Source: Balamuthia mandrillaris
Taxonomy: Eukaryota; Discosea; Longamoebia; Balamuthiidae
Assembly (NCBI GenBank): GCA_031835245.1
Contig: JAVKOQ010000226.1
Coordinates: 25,001-84,668 of the forward strand
DNA: 59,668 nt
Reading direction: 5' to 3'
Shown: positions 1 to 11,502 of the stretch, piece after piece
Position numbering within the stretch: the first letter of the stretch is position 1
How the letters are laid out: every line of letters begins with the position of its first letter
Notes under the pieces: generated by a model
Database searches by the model: none
What the model was told of the DNA's origin: nothing
Seen by the model: only the letters and a program-made list of their open reading frames with translations
Made by a program: the position numbers and the translations under genes

Positions 1-24
1 AAAACAAACTAACTACAAGAAAAA

Positions 25-3000
25 TGTTGACGGGGGATAAACCCTGCGGATCAAGAAAGGGACGGCACGTAAGCGACTCGGGGTTTATTCACAAGAAAAG
101 AGGCGTGGACCAAACTAGCGAAGCAGATGTAGCTGCGTTTGCCATTGTCATCTTCCTGGTATAGTACAGCGCCAACACCGTGCTGAGAAGCGTCAGTGCC
201 AACACGAAAGGGTTTGTTCCAATCTGGCGCGCTTAGGATGGTTGGACTGGAGATGACGCGCTTGAAAGTATCGAGTGCTTGCTGACAGTCGTCATTCCAA
301 TAAGGTCGGATGTCTGGGACGTACCGGAGAGGCTCGAGGGGTGCCGCGATCTCTGCGTAGCGAGGGATGTAGTCCCGAAGGAAGTTGGTAAAACCTAGGA
401 TGCTCTGTATTTGTTTGCCTGTGGTGGGAGTAGGCAGAGTAGAAAACGTAGATATTTTCTCTAGGTCGGGTAGGCGGCCCTCTCTTGATACAATATGACC
501 AAGGAGTCGCACTCGGGTATATCCAAACTGGCATTTCTCGAGGCGGAGGCGTAGGCCTGCAACAGTGAGGGCATCGATGACCTTGACGATGTCACTGATG
601 TGCTGTTCCAGCGAAGAGGATCTGGTGAAGACCAGGATGTCATCCACGTAGTGGGATGAGATATCGATCAGGAGGCGGAGGGCGGCTGCGATGAAACGGA
701 ACATGACAGCCTGGATGTGCTTGACGCCGAAAGGCGCGTCCACAAACTTGAGTCGTACGCCATACCACGTAAAGGTAAGTTTTTCCTGATGCAGTGGATA
801 AACCAGGATTTGGTTGTAGGACCAGACGAGGTCCAAGAGGGTAGCCCATTTGAGGCCTAGAGCTCGTTCGATGAGGACTTTGGTGTCCTCGAGCGGGTAC
901 TCGTCGTCAGCGAGGAGAGGATTAATGCCGCCAGGGTCAATACAGACCCTGACTTTCGACCATTTTCCGTGTTCGTCCTTTTTGGGAACTGGAAGGATGG
1001 GCGAATTCCACTGGCAGTCGAGTGAGGATAGCGCAAGGACGCCGTGTCGGAGCCATTCGGTAAGTTGCCTGAAAACTGCGTCGTGATACACCTCAGGAAT
1101 GGTGTACTGCTTACGAAAAACGGGTTTGGCATCGCCGGTGTTGAGGTATATGACACTCTCTGGAAGGGTACTGCTGGGGCCATGAGGCACTTGCTGGTTG
1201 CGTTGGAGCGCGTCGCGGATGCCCTCGGCAATTTTTCGAGCAGTGTCGGGAGGAGGAGGAAGCTCAACACACTGATCTTTGTCAGACATGTTGGAGTCGT
1301 CTTCCTTGAACTCTTCTCGTTCGCTAGGGAGAGGATAATGCACAGGAAGGCCGAAAAGACCAACGCTAATGCGTCGCATGATGTCCCTCCCGAAAAGGAT
1401 CTCATGCTCACCTTGAAGTGACATGATGAAGAAGTGATGATGTAGCTTATGGGAGCCACAGTCGATGCGGACGTGTACCACACGGCGGATAACATGAGTG
1501 GTGGACCTGTCGCCTAACGTGATCTCCATGTCGTCGATGTGGGAGATGACGGTGTGATGGCGTTCACAGGATGCTGGGTGGAGGTATTTTTCCGCCGCTG
1601 CTGGAGAGATGAAGGAGTGAGATGCACCAGAGTCTATGAAGGCTGTGACGCGCTGACGGTTAAGGAGGATGGGAGCCGTGATAGGAGGTTCCACTTTGTC
1701 CTCGCAGTCGTCTTCTACGTCGTCGTCGTCATCTGTGTGGAGACCTTCCGCATGGATAGCTTCAGGGGTGACTGCAGGGCTGGGATCATCCGCAGTAGAG
1801 TCAGGAGCGTTGCCAGAGTGAAGGAGGGAGTTAAGGTGAAGGGCTGCAAGCTCTACGTTGCCTTGAATTTCCCAAGCATGGCGGACAGCTTCCATGAACT
1901 CCTGCTTTGCGGTAGCGTCCAGTGCGTTTGTTGATGGCTGGTTGGTGCCAGGGGGAGGCGTAGCCGGTGAAGGAGATGGTGACGAAGGTGGTGATGATGC
2001 CGAAGCCGATTGCTGAGACGATGATGTCTGCGCTTGGCTAGAGTTGAGTGCTGCCGGCTGGCGAGGTTTACACTGATGACCAGGATGCCAGGGCGCTGAG
2101 CACTTGCGGCAGGTGTGCTTGTTAGAGGACGGAGGATGTCCTGATGATGAGGAAGAAGATGAGGAGGACCCGTTGTTGTTGTTGCCATTGTGGCGTTGGC
2201 CGGTACTGGCCTTGCTAGGCGTTTGGGTGTTGTCTCTCATCTGCTTTATCCGTTTACATTCGGCTGCTGAGTGTCCGGATGTGGGATGAAGAGGGCAGCT
2301 GGTGCTAGAGGGAGCCTTGAGTGCGTAGAGATTAGCTTCAACGCTAAGGGCGATCTGCACGGCTACATCGTACTTCTCTGCGTTCCGCGAGAGCAATACG
2401 TTGCTGACTGATTCCAGGAGGCAAGGGTTGAGGCAGCGTTTCAGTGTGGCTATCTTTTGGGCTTCAGACGGCTGCTCGACCATCTGTTGAAGGATGTTAT
2501 CAATCCTCTCGATGACCTTTCTCACTGGTTCCTTGGGTCGGTGAGTCAGCTTGAAGAAGTCGTCATGGAGACGGGTTTGGAGTTCCGCGCTGCCGAAGTG
2601 GGTGGCGTAGACGTCTCTGGCCTGATGCCATGGCAAGCGGGGTATTACTATGTTATTTTGTACCCAGCTGGAAGCGGTCTTTGACCCTTGTGTGTATTTT
2701 GCTAGGGCCATGTTCCACAAGTTGGGGTTTAGGTTGACAATCTGAAGGTTGTTCTCCAGTTGCCGAAGGAAGGGTTCCGGGTCGCCGTCACGTTCAGGGT
2801 TGTAAGCCGGAAGACCAGTCGGAATCTTAAAAGAGAATGAAGGAGAGTCCGGAGAGGTAGGTCGTGCTGAAGGGGAGAACAACGGGCGTTCCGTAAAAGA
2901 TACATTCGCTGCACGGTAGGGGGTGTCCGCTACGTGGGCTGGACTGTCGAAGAAGAGGCTCTCTTCACCTTCTTTGACCTTATCAGACTCGGTGTGTTGT

Positions 3001-3913
3001 TGCCGTTGGGCTATGACCACTTGGTTGAGCTCGATACGCTCGAGGCGGTCTGCTATCTTGTTCACGATGCGGGTTAGGGTGTCCAACCGTTTGTCCGCTT
3101 GTGCGATGGTGTTTGTGATGGTTGTCTCATAGTGCTCAAAGACGGATTTGTCTGTGCGCTTGAGGAGGATATCAACAGCTTCTACGAGGTAGCCGATGTT
3201 GGAGGTATGAAGCTCGAGGCTGTCGAGCCGTTTGGAGAGGTATTGAGGGTCTTTCTGCTCTGCTTGCTGGAGAGCGTGATCCAGTTCCTGGATGCGTTGC
3301 TCTGCGGAGTAGAGATCCCGTTTTGTGGCCGTTAATCGGGCGAAGATTTCATCCTCGTTGATCGTCTGGTGTATGCACAGAGATTTGAGGAGCTCGTCCC
3401 GTGTGGCCGTGAGGAGTTGGATGGAGGCTTGCTCCTTTTCGATGAGGAGATGGAGTTCCGCAGGGGATGATTCGTCCCTACGTTGAGTGCCGCGCTCATC
3501 GTTGTCGCTCATTGTGGTGGGGTTGAACCTTTCTTGCCGCTAAGAGTTCGCTTAAAAAAATGTTGATGGGGGATAAACCCTGCGGATCAAGAAAGGGACG
3601 GCACGTAAGCGACTCTGGGTTTATTCACAAGAAAAGAGGTGTGGACCAAAGTGTGTGCTTTGAGTGTGTCGCGAGGAAAAAGGGAAAATAAAGAGGGGTG
3701 AGAGAATTCGGGGTATCCAGGGAAAGTGTTGACAGGAAGTCATAATGACGCGAATTGTTGGTTTTCCAACAAAAAGAGAAGGAAGCAACAGAATAAAAGG
3801 AAGAAGCCTGACAATGTGACAACAGGTGATTAGTTTACATCACAGGTATCAATAGAAAGAAAAAAGAAGGCAAAGAGGCAATGGAGCTAATATGTTGAAA
3901 GTAATTCTCAATA
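25..3913 (-). mobile_element. Ty3-like LTR retrotransposon copy, broken
   Basis: This is a fossil Ty3/gypsy-type element on the minus strand. One long open frame of 1153 codons (51-3512) shows these parts in order: an N-terminal coiled-coil region, a Gag domain, a C-x2-C-x4-H-x4-C zinc knuckle, a low-complexity linker, an aspartic protease with a DSGAS motif, a reverse transcriptase with the YVDD core, and the beginning of RNase H. Related terminal-repeat sequence lies on both sides: a short piece from 25 to about 113, and a fuller LTR at 3561-3913 that begins TGTTGA. The copy looks incomplete, with at least one break, so I treat it as dead. The two repeats still match closely where they overlap, which suggests a fairly young insertion, though I could not measure divergence. 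Confidence 0.85.
3561..3913 (-). repeat. LTR of the Ty3-like element (family A)
   Basis: The repeat starts TGTTGA and its first 100 bases recur at 25-113 and 4527-4625. Its last roughly 140 bases match the second half of the 269-base LTRs of the neighbouring family B, ending in a CTCAATA variant of their CTCAACA terminus. It lies just upstream of the gag start on the minus strand, as expected for the 5' LTR. Confidence 0.75.
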
Positions 3914-4526
3914 TACCTTTCTTCTTTCTTTGCGCCTTTCTTTTTTGTTAAAAACTTATATTATTCATCATTAATCTTTTCTATTGATATTGAGCCATTT
4001 TGAAGAAAACTGTCTTCTTTATAACTTTTCTAGGTATAGAATTTAATTAAAAACCAAAAAAGTCATTCTTCAACTTCAAGTTTCTTTCCTTTTATCACAA
4101 CCTGGCCTTGGGTTGTGCCAATTCCTTTCCCTTTCACAATGCTCAAAGGAGAGATAAGATTGGGGTGGTTCTTGGTTTGCTCTTATTAAAAAGACCTATT
4201 TCATGTGATATTAGTGGCTCTTAACTGGATTTCAGACATTAACATCCTTTTTTTTGGAAGACAACACACATTCTTCATAATATCGTTCCCTGATTTTATC
4301 CTTCTATTAACATTAGCTTTTTGGACTAGTGATTAACTTTCTCTTTTTTTGTTCTTTTACAACCTGGCCTTGGGTTGTGCTAATCACTTTCTCTTTCACA
4401 ATACTTACAAAGGAGAGATAAGATTGAGGTGTTTCTTGATTTGCTCTTATTAGAAAGACTTGCTTTGTGTATATAGTTTCTCTCTTTAATTTTGTTATTC
4501 TCTCTTTAGAGAAAAAAGGCTAGTAG
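3914..4526. other. AT-rich spacer with a direct duplication
   Basis: No gene is seen in this AT-rich stretch between two LTR pieces. It holds a direct repeat of about 105 bases: 4093-4198 and 4356-4464 both run from an ACAACCTGGCCTTGGGTTGT core through an AGGAGAGATAAGATTG core to a TTTGCTCTTATTA end, with scattered differences. This could be a remnant of another repeat family or a local duplication. Confidence 0.7.
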
Positions 4527-4660
4527 TGTTGATGGGGAATAATCCTTTTGATCAAGAAAGGGATGGCATGTAAGCGACTCTGGGTTTATTCACATGAAAA
4601 AGGGGTGTGGACCAAAGTGTGTGCTTTAAATGTGTCATAAACGGTTGATTTTCCAACAGT
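4527..4660 (-). repeat. LTR fragment, family A
   Basis: This is a third copy of the TGTTGA-starting LTR sequence. It covers about the first 130 bases of the 3561-3913 repeat with noticeably more differences, so it is an older or more decayed copy. Element B is inserted about 65 bases downstream. Confidence 0.7.
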
Positions 4661-4724
4661 AGAAGCAATGTTATACTACTCTTCCATAATTCCTATCTCT
4701 CCTTGTATATAGATTTCTTTATTT

Positions 4725-4993
4725 TGTTAGAAAGGACGAATAACATGAATGGATGGGGCCAAAACGAATTATTCAAAGAGGGAACATGGGGACAAAGGGT
4801 GTCAAGAGAGGAAGGTGTGGTGTGAACTAAACAAAAATAACTAATTAAAAGAAAGAGAGAAGGAAGCAACAAAATAAAAGGAAGACACCTAGTGATGTGA
4901 CAACATGCAATTGGTCCATGTCACAGATGTCAATAGAAAGGAAAGGAAAGGAAAAGGGCAACAGAACTAATATATTGAGAGTAATTCTCAACA
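4725..4993 (-). repeat. LTR, family B (3' LTR of the minus-strand element)
   Basis: This 269-base repeat matches 6447-6715 and 6937-7205 along its whole length. Its ends are TG and CA, and it is preceded by ATTT, one half of the target duplication. Confidence 0.85.
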
Positions 4994-6446
4994 TCACTCC
5001 CTCTTTCACTGGAGTCAGCCATAGGGGTCGTAGTCAAGTGAGTCTTCCACCAGCTCATTAACATCACGGCAGTACTCATAATAGCTGTCAACGTCATCAC
5101 ACTGCAAATAAGAAAGAGTAGCAGAGGGACCATGAGGGGGGCCAGAGTGGATAGCAGTAGCAGGAGGGTCATCATCATCATCATTATCATGCACATCAAT
5201 GGGAGGATCGTCATTGTTGTAACCAGTAGTAAGGGCAAATAGGCCAGATGAGTTCTTGTTGGTCTTGTTGGGGCAAGAAAAAGCAAGGTGACCTTGTTGC
5301 TTGCATTTATAGCATGTGAAAGAAGTTAGTTTAAAAGGAGGAAGTGAGGTAGTAGAAGGCAATGGAGGGAGCGGGTGTGTAGGTTGGATGGCCTATAAGT
5401 TTACTTCCATAGCTATCACAATAGCAACAACTTCATTAAAATCGTTGGACAGGTTGGTAGCAAAAGCAGATGCCAAACGCAGTCAAAGGTCCTTATTAAC
5501 TGCGTTACACAGCATGAAGGCCAGAAAGTCTGGTGGTGGTGGCAGAATAATGTAATCACACCTCTCCAAGATTTTTCACTGATAGAACCGACAGACTCTA
5601 TAGGGCCAGCTTGAAGATAACGGAGCTTTTTGTAGGCCACGAAGTTAGAGCTTTGCAGAACAAAAGGATTAAAAAATATTGCTTTGATCGAGGTCCATGG
5701 AGTTCCAGGGAGATCGAGGTGAAAAAGGCTTTGAGAAGCCCAGGCTTTGGCAGAAGGATTGACAATGCTTGTGATACGGGCTTTGTACCAACATTTTGGT
5801 GGCTGGTTGTCCTGCAAATGGAACTCAAGAGCACAGATTAAGGTAAACAGGTTGGAAATCTTTGGATCGTCTGGGTCAAACTTGGGAAGATCTTGGGAAA
5901 AGGATCAGTTCTTCGTAGAAGGGGCTGAAGAAGTAGACAAAGAAGTAATGTTATGAGGTGGTTAGCACAGGGTAAAGGCAGAGGCCAATGCTAACGAGCA
6001 AGCCAAGAAAAGAGGCAGACTTGGGCTTCATAGGTATAGTAAAGATTAGGTCATCTTTCGCACAATCTTTTTGGAAAAGAGTCTGTCACAATGGTGAATT
6101 AGAGGTCACAGAGGGGAGAACAACAGAGAAAGTAGGGATGGGAGGGTGAGGAAAAAAAGGGAACTTCCTGTTCTCAAGGTCATCAATTGCTTGCAAAAGC
6201 CAGTTGATTTTGTTGCCAAAGAAGACTGCCTTCTGTGGTGCTCATTTTCTTCTTCCGGGGTCAATGTCATGGCGGCCTTTTCAAGCTCCTCTGTAGCGCA
6301 AACATGGGTATTCTCAAGGGTGGCTCGAAGGCATTCCAAATGCTCCTCAAAGGTAATCAGGGAAATCGTCTTGGATTTCTTGTTCTTGGTATCCATCATA
6401 TCTGAGGGGAAATCGCATAAATAATGGTTCCAGTTATCAAAAAAAA

Positions 6447-6715
6447 TGTTAAAAAGGGTAAATAACACGAACAGTCAGGGCCAAAAATAATTATTCAAAG
6501 AGGGAACAAGGGGACAAAGGGTGTCAAGAGGGGAAGGTGTGGTGTGAATTAAACAAAACTAACTAACTAAAAGAAAGAGAGGAGGAAGCAACAGAATAAA
6601 AGGAAGAAGCCTAGCAATGTGGCAGCAGGCAATTGGTCCATGTCACAGATATCAACAGAAAGGAAAGAAAAGGAAAGGAACAATGGAACTAATATATTGA
6701 GAGTAATTCTCAACA
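6447..6715 (-). repeat. LTR, family B (5' LTR of the minus-strand element)
   Basis: This second 269-base LTR has TG...CA ends and is followed by ATTT at 6716-6719, the other half of the target duplication. Confidence 0.85.
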
Positions 6716-6841
6716 ATTTCATTCTATTAATAGTCTTTTTCCTACACCCATTGAGTTGCCTCATCATGCAGTACTAGCGGCCTAGAATTCATAAAGATAA
6801 GAAACATTAAGTCAAGGGCTGTGTGACATGCCTAAGATCAT

Positions 6842-6884
6842 TAGCTTTCTTTTATGGAGCCTTTGCCCTCATAAAAGAAAGCTA
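6842..6884. repeat. Perfect 15-base inverted repeat
   Basis: The arms TAGCTTTCTTTTATG (6842-6856) and its exact reverse complement (6870-6884) are separated by 13 bases, forming a hairpin-capable sequence. It sits between two family B LTRs. It could be a decayed mobile-element end or chance, and I see no gene attached to it. Confidence 0.7.
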
Positions 6885-6936
6885 GCAGGCTGTAGGGTCA
6901 CATCATAGGTGTTGGTTGAATCCAACCTTAGGAAGG

Positions 6937-7205
6937 TGTTAGAAAGGGTGAATAACACAAACGGACAGGGCCAAAACGTATTATTCAAAGAGGGAACAAG
7001 GGAACAAAGGGTGTCAAGAGGAGAAGGTGTGGTGTGAACTAAACAAAACTAATTAACTAAAAGAAAGAGAGAAGGAAGCAACGGAATAAAAGGATGAAGC
7101 CTAGTGATGTGGCAGCAGGCGATTGGTCCAAGTCACAGATGTCGACAGAAAGGAAAGGAAAGGAAAGGGGCAACAGAACTAATATGTTGAGAGTAATTCT
7201 CAACA
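6937..7205 (-). mobile_element. Solo LTR, family B
   Basis: This single 269-base LTR has TGTTA and CTCAACA ends and is flanked on both sides by AAGG (6933-6936 and 7206-7209), giving a 4-base target duplication. A solo LTR with an intact duplication is the usual product of LTR-LTR recombination after insertion. Confidence 0.85.
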
Positions 7206-8163
7206 AAGGAAAGAGTTGGTGACAAGAAGTGTATTCGGAGAATAGAGGAAGGACAATGAGAGTGAATCTCTGACGTTGCTTCAAAGTACACCCAGAGAAA
7301 AGGGAAAAGGGAGAAAAGAAGGATGGGGGATACAAAAGAAAGGAGAGCTGAGGGTCCGGGACGGATCTAACATGAGGAGTCTTGAGATAAGTGTTGGTGA
7401 TTTTACCAACAAAGGAAATTGAAAGAATAGAAAAGGAAGTATTATTTGTGTTGTTGGTGTGCCCACTTTGGTGTGTCCTTTGAAATAGCTCTTGTGGTAT
7501 AGACATAGTTGAAAGTATGCACTTTTGAACAGTCATTGCAAGCAAAGTATTTACCTTGGACCTTTATTTTTTAAAAGTTCTATTGACTATACTTTGTTTA
7601 GAGTCAAAAGGCATGAGCTCAATCCAGAGGTTAGTAGTCATTGTGTTTTAGTGAAATGGGCTATAAAACAACTTCAAACCTTCAAATACTTAGTGTCCAC
7701 ATAGTGTCACTAAAGAGAAGACCAAGTTTCATGTTCGTTGTATGTTTAAACATTTGTTTTTTTCCCTATAAGGAAAATTATAACCCTAATTAACCTTACT
7801 TTTTTTTATTTCCTCAACTCTATGGATAATTTTAGAAAATGGGTTTGAATAATTTTTAATTTACTGTTTTAAACAAAAACAACAAGAAGAAAGATGAAAT
7901 TTGTTATTTGCTACTAAGAACTTTTTCCTTTGTGCTTATTTACTTTGGAACAAATCTGAATTAGCATTGTTTTTATTGGTTTGGCCTTATACAAGGCCTT
8001 CATTTCTTATCCATTTTTCCTTTCCCTGCTCTTTCTTCATCTGCTTCTCTCAACTAAGACTTCTCTCCTAGTGCTCCTTTTCTTTAGATTTGGATTTTAG
8101 ACTTTAAAATTTTGTTTTTTAATTTTACACAAAAAAAAGAAGAAAAAAAGAACCAAAAATAAG
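7206..8163. other. Gene-poor AT-rich spacer
   Basis: I see no supportable gene here. A minus-strand open frame overlaps 7057-7545 but runs into the solo LTR and matches no family I know. The last 100 bases before the RRP46 start are A/T-rich and probably hold its promoter and 5' leader. Confidence 0.6.
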
Positions 8164-9106
8164 ATGGAACAAGAGGCGAAGCACAAACGGACAGGAGGTC
8201 GGACGAGAGCTCAACTGCGGGCCCCTTCCATGGAGCACGGCCTGCTCAACAGAGCCGATGGTTCCGCCAAGTTCTCGTTCGGTAGGATGGCTCAAGATGC
8301 AACTGATTTTTTTTTTGTCGGTGTCGCCGTTGAGCTTACCTTGTTTCCTCTCTGTTCTTTTTTTTTTTTTTAAAAAAAAGATAAGACCTCCATTTTGGCT
8401 GCTGTCTTTGGTCCTACCGAAGTATCGCTCAGAGACGAGATCTTGGATCGTGCCACCATCAAAGTGACTTACAAACCAAAAAACGGTGTAGCGGGTCCGT
8501 TCTCACTTGGAAGTTGGGTCTGATGTTATCGAAACAATGTGTTAATCTTTTCTTCTTCTTCACTCTCATGCGTGACAGGGCCAGCAGAGAAAGAAATAGA
8601 GTGCCTTATACGCCAAACTCTCGAGCACGTTATCATCGCAACCCTCCACCCTCGCACCCTCATAAACGTTGTCATCCAAGTTCTCTACGATGATGGCAGT
8701 GTAACTTTCCCTTCTTGCTCCTCCTTCTCTCTCGTCTCTGTTCTCTCCTTTTTTTTTAAACGTGTTTCTTAAAAAGGCTCTTTCAGCCGCCATCAACGCC
8801 GCTTTCCTCGCTCTTTTAGACGCTGGCATCCCTCTTCGAAGCTCCCTGGCCGCCGTGTCTTGCGCCACACTAGCCACCTCCGGCGAGCTCCTCCTCGACC
8901 CTGACGCCGCGGAGGAGCAAGCAGCCGCTTCAACATGCGTCTTTGCCTTTGACGGTGGAAGCAAGCCGCAGCTGGTGGCCAGCTTGACCACAGGGGTAAT
9001 GGAGGAGCAACACTTTTGGCGGTGCTTGCAAGCCAGTCAGCGCTCCACCGCAACCCTTCTCGCCTACTTTCGGCGTGCTGCTCAACTTCAGTATGAACGA
9101 ACGTAA
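8164..9106 (+). CDS. RRP46: Exosome complex subunit RRP46 (EXOSC5)
   Basis: Four exons (8164-8281, 8381-8494, 8579-8700, 8777-9106) give 227 residues, the usual size for this RNase PH-fold subunit. The start motif LLNRADGSAKFSF, the FGPTEV strand, the TLHPRT loop and the NAAFLALLDAGIP helix line up with human EXOSC5. In eukaryotes RRP46 is a non-catalytic member of the six-subunit RNase PH ring of the RNA exosome, which processes and degrades RNA in nucleus and cytoplasm. Intron 1 ends in 14 T and 8 A before the AG. The stop lies 50 bases from the stop of convergent SRP72. The family assignment is firm; the exon joins are by hand. Confidence 0.93.
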
Positions 9107-9156
9107 AAGAGTTTTTTTTAAAAAAAAGCTTCGTTGTTTGCAAAGAGAAAACCTCT

Positions 9157-9289
9157 TTATCTTCTCCCTCCTTTCCTCTTCTTGCCGCCTTTCCTTCCTC
9201 CTTTTGGTTGTGGCACTGTTGGTACCGTCTTGCTGCTTCCTGTTGTGGTCTCGCTGTTCGTATTTGTGTTTTAAAAATATATCAGTGAC

Positions 9290-9330
<41 letters not shown>

Positions 9331-10832
9331 CAAACGTTTTCTTGGTGGTTGGCGAGGAGCTGGCGCCAGATGAGGCATCAGCAGGAGTTGGAGCAGCTCC
9401 TTGCGGACCTCGTCCTATTTGATTCTTCTTTCCTCGTCCTAATAATAGAGACAGAGAGAGGAGAAGAGTTGATGAGAAAAATGAAAGAGCAGGGTGCATG
9501 AGTGAGATACTGACGTTTGTAGTAGGAACGTTCATGCTTGGGCAACCACCTTTCTGGATCTGGTTGCACTGACGGATCATAATTCTTGGGATATCTTATC
9601 TTCTTCTTTTTCTTTTTCTTCTTAAGCGCAGTGGTCGGCTTGTTCTGTTGTGATGTTTTGCTGTCGCTTGGGGCACCCTCCCTGTGTTTTAGCTTTCATT
9701 AGGCCAAATAGAGAAATCCGGTACAAAAGTAAAAGAATAAAAAAGGAACAAGCAAAGGTAGAAGGGAAGGGCAGAAGTACTTTGATTTGTCTTTCTGAGC
9801 ACGGCTGATGAAAGTGGCGGTAGGAGTGGCGGCGTTCTCGAGCGATTCGGCATCCACAGATGCACCCGTCTTAAGTGGAGGAATACGAGCAGCGTATTTC
9901 TCCGCCAAATTGTTGTCAAACTCGGAACAAACAAGAACCAAACCTAGGAATGAGAGAGAGAGAGAGAGAGAGAATATGAGCAAGAGAAAGAGAATAAGAA
10001 TGGTGTAGAAGACACGCAAGAGAGAGAGGGAGAGAGAGGACAAACTTGTCAAAGCCTCCACATCATTTCTGTCCAACTCCAAAAGCCTCTCGTAGACAGC
10101 GGCTGCTTGCTGGAAGAGACCGTGCTTGACTTTAAAGCGGGCGCTGGCCTGGAGTACCTGCTTGTACTGCTGCTTTTGTTGAGGTTGACCGTTGCCAATG
10201 CGCTTCTCCCAATAAGCAACATAGCTGTCAAAGGTCTTCAAAGCTGCGGAGATATTACCCAAATGCTCATAGAGAGCAACGAGAGCAGAAGTGGCGCCGG
10301 GAGAGGTGCGCAAAGAGTCGAGAGAGGTAAGCAAGCTCACCGCCTCTTTGAGCTCTCCTTTGAGCAGGTGGAGCTGAGCCAAGCTCAGTGCAGCACGAAT
10401 GCCTTCCTTGCTCTCTCGCTGAGGGCCTTGCAGCACTTCCTGGAGAATGCGCTCGCACTCAGCGGGTTGTTTGGTGCGGTAGCAGACGGAAGCCTTCAGT
10501 AATGGGAGCAACGAGCTCTCAGGGAACTGCTTCTCAAACTCTTCCAGGGCTTCTTTTGCTTGTTGTGCCTTTTTAAAAGATGTTAACTAGTGGTTTAGGA
10601 GGGAGAAAGAGAGGGAGGAAACCTTTTTCATGTGAAGATACAGCAAGCAATGGTTAAAGGCAATAACTTCGCGTTGGGAGGATAAAAGGCGCAACTGTAA
10701 TTCCTTATTAGAAGCACTTCTCAGCTTCTTCTCAGAGTCGAATAAGTCGCGATCTTTTCTGGTAGCTGCAAGATTGTTAGCCGCTACAGCAGAAACTGAG
10801 CTGTCTGAAGGTCTTTGTTGTAGGGAGGGAGA

Positions 10833-10871
<39 letters not shown>

Positions 10872-11449
10872 ATTTCCTTTCAAAAACACGACAAAGAACG
10901 CAACAGGTGAAAAAAAAAAAACACTCACTTGGCCTCCAGCACCGCTTTATAAATCTCTCCAGCGTCATCCACCTGGTTCTTTATGTGCTTGAGGTATGCT
11001 ATCTGGACGCGAATAATAGCAAGCTCATCTTGCAGTTCCTCCTCCGTTAGCTCGTCCTCTTCAAAACTTGCCTTACAAAGCTCTTCACAGAGTAGTGGTG
11101 AGAATTCGAACAAACTAACAAAACAAATGGGAGGTAGTACTTTGCGAAAGTTCCAGTTGTTGTTCAGCAGTGGAAACATCATCCAATCCGATGGAAACAC
11201 AAGCAGCGTTATAGGCAAACTCAAACATTTCTTGCAGAGTATCCTGAGATTATAATAATAAAAAAGCAAAAGAGAGGTCAGGAGACAGAAAAAAATCTTG
11301 TGAAAAGGAAGAGAGATACCTGATTTGCAGAAAGAAAGTTCCTGCATTGCTCTTTTTCGTTGCTGAGAGCAAGAGCTGCACATAAGTTGGTTTTAAGTTC
11401 TAGCGAGTCCATCTTTTTTTTTTTTTTTTCACAAACGGCACATTAGTTT

Positions 11450-11502
<53 letters not shown>

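Larger units (their letters stand above)
4725..6715 (-). mobile_element. Small gag-only LTR element (family B), broken
   Basis: Two direct LTRs of 269 bases (4725-4993 and 6447-6715), each starting TGTTA and ending CTCAACA, bracket about 1.45 kb. The sequence ATTT flanks the element on both sides, which gives a 4-base target-site duplication. Minus-strand frames inside show only Gag-like pieces: a charged helical segment, a Gag core segment, and a C-x2-C-x4-H-x4-C zinc knuckle near the downstream LTR. No protease, reverse transcriptase or integrase is recognised, so the element looks non-autonomous, like the gag-only TR-GAG class described in plants. The gag region looks broken, with several breaks. 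Its partner would have to supply enzymes; family A shares part of its LTR and is a candidate. Confidence 0.75.

Noticed and set aside
7057-7545. 162-codon minus-strand open frame
   Set aside because: It overlaps the solo LTR, has no recognised domain and no clear splice partners.
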